The notes under the pieces were generated by a model. It was not told the origin of the DNA. It saw only the letters and a program-made list of their open reading frames with translations, and searched no databases. Of a DNA stretch of 64,000 nucleotides, positions 60,128 through 64,000 are shown piece after piece (within the stretch, counting starts at the first letter, position 1; every line of letters starts with the position of its first letter). Made by a program: the position numbers and the translations under genes. The stretch comes from Tupaia tana. Taxonomy: Eukaryota; Chordata; Mammalia; Scandentia; Tupaiidae. The stretch is from contig JAKSZU010000005.1 in assembly GCA_026018925.1 (NCBI GenBank), forward strand, positions 22,864,779 to 22,928,778, given 5' to 3'.

Positions 60128-60362
60128 AGAGCTTGTTTGGAGGTTCTAGCAGGGGAGCGCAGTTACTCGTATACCCTTGACCGAAGAACGGTCCTCCTCT
60201 ATTGTGGATGGTCGTCCTCTTCGACCGAGCTCACAGCTTCGGGAGGGAGGCACATGGAGCGGTGAGAGAGGAAGGGGACACCCGCCTAGCCAGCCAGATC
60301 AGCCGAATCAACCCTGGCGATCAATGGGGTGACAGATGTCGCAGCCAGATCGCCCTCACATC
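60128..60362 (-). pseudogene. RN7SK: 7SK snRNA retrocopy, 3'-truncated, tailless
   Basis: 7SK is the pol III RNA that scaffolds the HEXIM-P-TEFb inhibitory complex. Reading leftward from 60363: GGATGTGAGGGCGATCTGGC (nucleotide 1 onward), then CATTGATCGCCAGGGTTGAT, GTGTCCCCTTCCT, GGTCGAAGAGGACGACCATC and GCTCCCCTGCTAGAACCTCC, stopping after AAGCTCTCAA at about RNA position 236 of about 331. Changes are few and mostly at CpG sites. It has no A tail. An exact 16-bp duplication CCTGGTCTGATGTTTG lies at 60112-60127 and 60363-60378. The 3' third, including the terminal hairpin, is absent, so it is not expected to act as 7SK. Confidence 0.96.
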
Positions 60363-62335
60363 CCTGGTCTGATGTTTGTAAATTCCTTTGGGTTTTGTTT
60401 ATCTGAGAATGTTTTAAGCTTTTCTTCCCATATGAAGGATAATCTTATAGGGTACAGTATTCTTGGTTGAAATTGCTTTTCCCTTAACACTTTGAATATA
60501 TTTTCCCATTCTTTCCTTGCTTGCATTGTTTCCAAGGAGAGGTCCAATGTTAGCCTGATGGGATAATCTGACATTTCTCTCTTGCCAGTTTTAGTATCTT
60601 GTCTCTGTGGTTTTGGTCAGTCTGGCTTTGATATGCCTTGAGAAGATCTTTTTGGATTGATTCTATGTGGGGTCCTTTGTATTTCTTGGGTCTGGATATT
60701 TGAATGCCTCTCTAGGTTTGGAAAGTTTTCTTACTGGATTTCTTGGAATAGATTATCAATGCCTGATTAGTTTCTTCACCTTCTGGGATACCGATTATCT
60801 GGATGTTAGGGCGTCCAGCGATATCTAGTATTTCTCATATATTATTCTCATTTGGGGGGAGTTATTTCTCAGTCTCTTTGGTGAATTTTTCTAGATCAGA
60901 GATTCTGTCTTCTATATCTGAGATTCTATCTTTTGCATGATCGAATCTGCTTTTAATACTTTCAAGGGAGGTTTTGATTTCTTGTATTACAGCCTTCATT
61001 TCTAACAGTTCCATTTGATTCTTATTTGTGGTGTGTATTTCCTCTTTCAGATCATGCAAGAACGTCCTCACCTCCTGGAACTTGTCTCTTTTCTCCTGTA
61101 GCTTCTGTAGTTTGCTATCTCTCTTCTCTTGCATCTCTGTTAGCTTTGTCTCTATGAATATTCTAAATTCTTTATCTGACATTTCCACAAGTTCCATTGT
61201 ATTGTCTGTGGATGATGAAGGGCTGTTCTTTCCCTTTAAGGGAGAGATATTTCCTTGATTTTCTCATATTTCTTGTGCTTCTGTGGTGGTTTCTTGTCAT
61301 CTTATGAATTATATGTTACTTCCTAATTTCTTAGAGTTAACTCTGAGTGTTAGAGGCACATGGGAGGGGATGACCTGCAATATTTCTGCAGTTCCATTTC
61401 CCTGATCCTCACCAAGAAACCTGCACTTTTGTCAATAGAACTGGATATTACAAAGGCCTCACAGTTTCTATGGAATAGGCATACCTGGGCTGAACTGCAG
61501 GGTTTCAATGGAGAATTCAGAGGTGTGTGGGAGGAGATGAGCCACACTCACTGCAGCTCCATATTTCTCCCTGCTGCTCATTTTGCAGTCTTTCTTCTCT
61601 GATTTTTAGTGATTTGGTGGTATATTCACGTTTGGCTCATTTTTGGGAGATTTCTGCTACTGTAAGCTCGTATGGTTCACTTTACTGTGAGGTACTTCTA
61701 TGCCTATTTCTCCTTTACTATTGTGTTTTGCAACGTGGTATCCACAGAATTGAATTCAAATTTATGAAGATGAGTTTCTTCCTTTCTGTAGAAGTTCAGT
61801 GGGGATTGAGGTTTTCTATGACCCTATGTTAGCCTGACGGGATAACCTGACGTTTCTGTGCATCTAGACCTGCCTAGACACTCAGTGTGTGGAAGCTGAG
61901 AAGCAAGATGAGAAAGTCAGGTAAAAGAAAAGAAAAGAAAGGGGAAAAGAACAAAAAAGGATAAAACAAAACAATGAAAAGTGAAAAAAACAACTTTTTT
62001 TAAAAAATGCAAAAAAATGAAAACGCTAGGTGTTGGGCCAGAAGAAGAGGCTTGGGAAAGATACTTTCCAGTTTAAGAGGCAGAGCTGGGCCCACTTCAG
62101 ATGCACATGGATTCTCAATTAGCAAGAGAAAGAAGAGATCAGAGACAAGAGACAGGTACTTACAGATTTTTAAAACATAAAAGGAAAAATTTGGAGGAGA
62201 GAAAGGGCCACCTCAGATGTACACGGATTCTTGCTAGTTGTTGGGCCAGAAAGAGAGGTTTGGGACAGAGGCTTTCCGGTTAAAGGGATGGGCTGGGCCC
62301 ACCTCAGATGAACATGGATTTTCACTAGGTTTTGT

Positions 62336-63571
62336 ACTGAAAGCTAGATTTTTGTGAAACCTCCAAACTATTTTCTACAGTAGCCTTATTAATTTATATT
62401 TCTACCAGCAGTGCAACAAGATTCACTTTTCTCACAACCTCACCAGCATGTTTTTTGTTTTTCTGATAAAACCATTCTGATTGGGTTTAGGTGATATCTC
62501 ATTGTGGTTTTGATTTGAATTTTCCTTTTGTTAAAAAATGTTGAACTCATTTTTCATGTTTTTTAGCCATTCATATATCTTCTTTGAGAGTTGCCTTTTA
62601 TTTATTTATTTTTTTTTTTTAGCGGTTTTTGCTATAGGGTGTGTGCGCTCGCCAGAAAGACAGAGAGAGACAGAGAGACAGAAAGCGAGAAATCTCCGCC
62701 GGGGGGGAATGACCACTCCTTTCTCCTCCATTCTCCTCTCAAGATCTTGGGCACGTGTGCACACGCTCGCAGCGTGAGTTTAAGCCACCAGGTCCAGGAC
62801 TCAAACCACGGTCGACTACATGGGAGTCCAGCGGCATAGCCATTATGCCAACTGCTGGTTCCTGAGAATTGCCTATTTTGATTGGATTGTTTGTTTTTTC
62901 AGGTAATATGTTTGAGTTCCTTACATATTCTGTTTTCTAGTTACCTACCTGAAGTACAGTTTGCAAATATTTCCTCACATTCTGTGGGTTGTGTCTTTAC
63001 TCCATCTATCATTTCCTTTGCAGTACAGAAGCTTTTTTTTCTTTTTTTTTTCTGTCTTAATGTAATCACACTTATCCATTGTTAGTGTTATTGTCCTCGC
63101 TCTATGTGTTTCATTCAATAAATCTTTGCCTACTCCAAACTGTCTCTTTATTGTTTTTCTCCACTGAAAAATGTTATGGTTTTGGAATTTATATTTAAGT
63201 CTTTAATCTATTTTGAGTTAATTTTTGTAAATTTTGAGAGATGGGAATCTAGTTTCATTTTTTCATGTAGGTGGAGATCCAGTTTTTTTAGCACCATTTT
63301 TTGAAAAGGTGATCTTTTCTCCACTGAATGGCCTTGTGACTCTTGTCAAGAATTAGTTGACTATGTGTTGTTGGGTTTATTTCTGTCTTCTGTACTTTGT
63401 CTCATTGATTTATGTGTTTGTTTTTGTGCCAGTACCATTCTGTTTTTGTTATTGTGGTTTTTAATATATTTTACAGTCAGGTAGTGAGATGCTTCCAAAT
63501 TTACCCTTTTTATATAGTAAAGAGTAAGGTGGTAAAGAGTAATGCTTTGGTGACATGCAGTTGTTTTTTTT

Positions 63572-63606
<35 letters not shown>

Positions 63607-63864
63607 TTTCTGCAATTTTTTTTTCTATTTCTGTGAAGAATGTTGCTGAAATTTTAATAGGCATTACATTGAATTTGTAGACATGTCTTCCTTTTTTTGG
63701 TGTCTCTTTCAATTTCTTTATTCAGCGTTTTATAATTTTCACAGTAGAGATCTTTTACTTCTTTGAGCAAATTTATTTCTAGATACTTAATTTTTTTGTA
63801 GCTATTGAAAATGGAATTTATTTTTTTTATTTCTGCCTTAGTTCACTCATTATTAGAGTACCAA
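62336..63864 (-). mobile_element. Old L1 ORF2, right part
   Basis: Continues the L1 left at 59042: GTGAAACCTCCAAACTATTTTC, TCTACCAGCAGTGCAAC, AGGTGATATCTCATTGTGG, GAGATGGGAATCTAGTTTC and GTTTTTGTGCCAGTACCATTC, all ORF2 in reverse. Interrupted by a SINE and containing a (GT)n tract near 63577-63604. More diverged than the L1 at 40.5-48 kb. Confidence 0.85.
62604..62863 (-). mobile_element. Long tRNA-derived SINE, young copy
   Basis: Antisense near-consensus, ends CAACTGCTGGTTCC. GAGAGTTGCCTTTTA and GAGAATTGCCTATTTT are the two sides of its target duplication. Confidence 0.94.
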
Positions 63865-64000
63865 GGCCAGCAGATGGCATAGTGGTTAAGGTGCTAGACT
63901 CCCATATGGCTGACCATGGTTTGAGCCTGGACATGGAGGCTTGAAATTCATGCTGGCTGCAAATGCATGCATGCCCAAAATCCTGAGAGGAGACTGGAGA
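63865..64000 (+). mobile_element. Long tRNA-derived SINE, cut by the window end
   Basis: AAGGCCAGCAGATGGCATAGTGG start; runs to GATCC-like and GGAGACTGGAGA text at the last base. Confidence 0.9.

Larger units (their letters stand above)
59043..62335 (-). mobile_element. Half-L1 (HAL1-type) element B with nested SINE and 7SK copy
   Basis: Inserted in an old L1. In - strand order: a 5' UTR (62335-61200) with a purine-rich tract at 61905-62000 and two tandem units starting near 61507 and 61337; then ORF1. ORF1 opens as a 111-codon frame at 61197-60862 (MELVEMSDKEFRIFIETKL start, long Glu/Lys coiled coil with ISDIEDRISDLEKF). A C-terminal-domain frame lies at 60574-60356 (MQARKEWENIFKVL, LSFIWEEKLKTFSDKQNPKE). 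After ORF1 (about 59835) there is no ORF2 but a 3' UTR-like region to 59043 (CACATTTTATTGATTCAC shared with element A). ORF1 is broken by frameshifts and by the insertions at 59986-60363. No clean target duplication found. Confidence 0.72.

Overview
This is a window of placental-mammal nuclear DNA, not a microbial or viral genome. It holds the last three coding exons of a nucleoporin gene, split by GT-AG introns. It also holds intronless retrocopies of mRNAs and of an snRNA, LINE-1 remnants of several ages, MIR/L2-type ancient repeats, and a very dense layer of tRNA-derived SINEs. The only gene with intact coding capacity that I can support is NUP58 (NUPL1, nucleoporin p58/p45) on the + strand, from the left edge to about 9.57 kb. 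Its exons at 4263-4361, 6088-6183 and 7440-7609 splice in phase and encode the FG-repeat C-terminus ending at a TAA, followed by a putative 3' UTR of about 2 kb. In human the next gene downstream is ATP8A2, but I recognise no ATP8A2 exon here, so 9.6-64 kb reads as intergenic.

Layout: 1-9.6 kb, NUP58 3' end, with no lineage-specific SINE and two small mariner-type palindromic elements in an intron. 9.6-16.9 kb, ancient L1, MIR, a cluster of inverted SINEs, and a complete 2.5 kb ORF1-only L1 derivative (half-L1 type) bounded by target-site duplications. 17.1-19.4 kb, an antisense processed pseudogene of MKLN1 (muskelin). 20-30 kb, SINE-rich intergenic DNA with hAT fragments. 30.2-31.4 kb, an antisense RPL7 processed pseudogene with poly(A) tail and 15-bp duplications, inserted in an L2 element. 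32-37 kb, ancient L1, L2 and HAL1 remnants. 37.5-40.5 kb, an old L1 split by SINEs and by a + strand RPL21 pseudogene. 40.55-47.95 kb, a near full-length but broken younger L1 on the - strand carrying several insertions. 48-58 kb, ancient repeats and SINEs, with one SINE-free stretch at 53.96-56.09 kb. 58.2-64 kb, an old L1 split by a second half-L1, which itself contains a truncated SINE and a 3'-truncated 7SK RNA retrocopy at almost the same site.

The dominant SINE is about 255 bp. It starts GGGACCAGCAGTTAGCG, keeps a matching pol III A box and the exact B box GGTTCGAGTCC, has a CT-rich region, and ends CCTATAGCAAAAACCTCTCC plus an A tail. A shorter relative of about 165 bp ends with GGTCAAATTAAAATAA. 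A third, more diverged family of about 230 bp is also present. More than 60 copies lie in 53 kb. This tRNA-type SINE is none of Alu, B1/B2, the carnivore SINEC family or the cattle SINEs. I think a colugo (Dermoptera, CYN-type SINE) is possible, but that is inference from memory and needs a repeat-library search.

No operon, CRISPR array or novel protein system is present. The interest lies in retrotransposon biology: ORF2-less L1 derivatives, a probable readthrough (two-unit) retrotransposition event, serial insertion at reused target sites, a tailless 7SK retrocopy and a mariner-type MITE.
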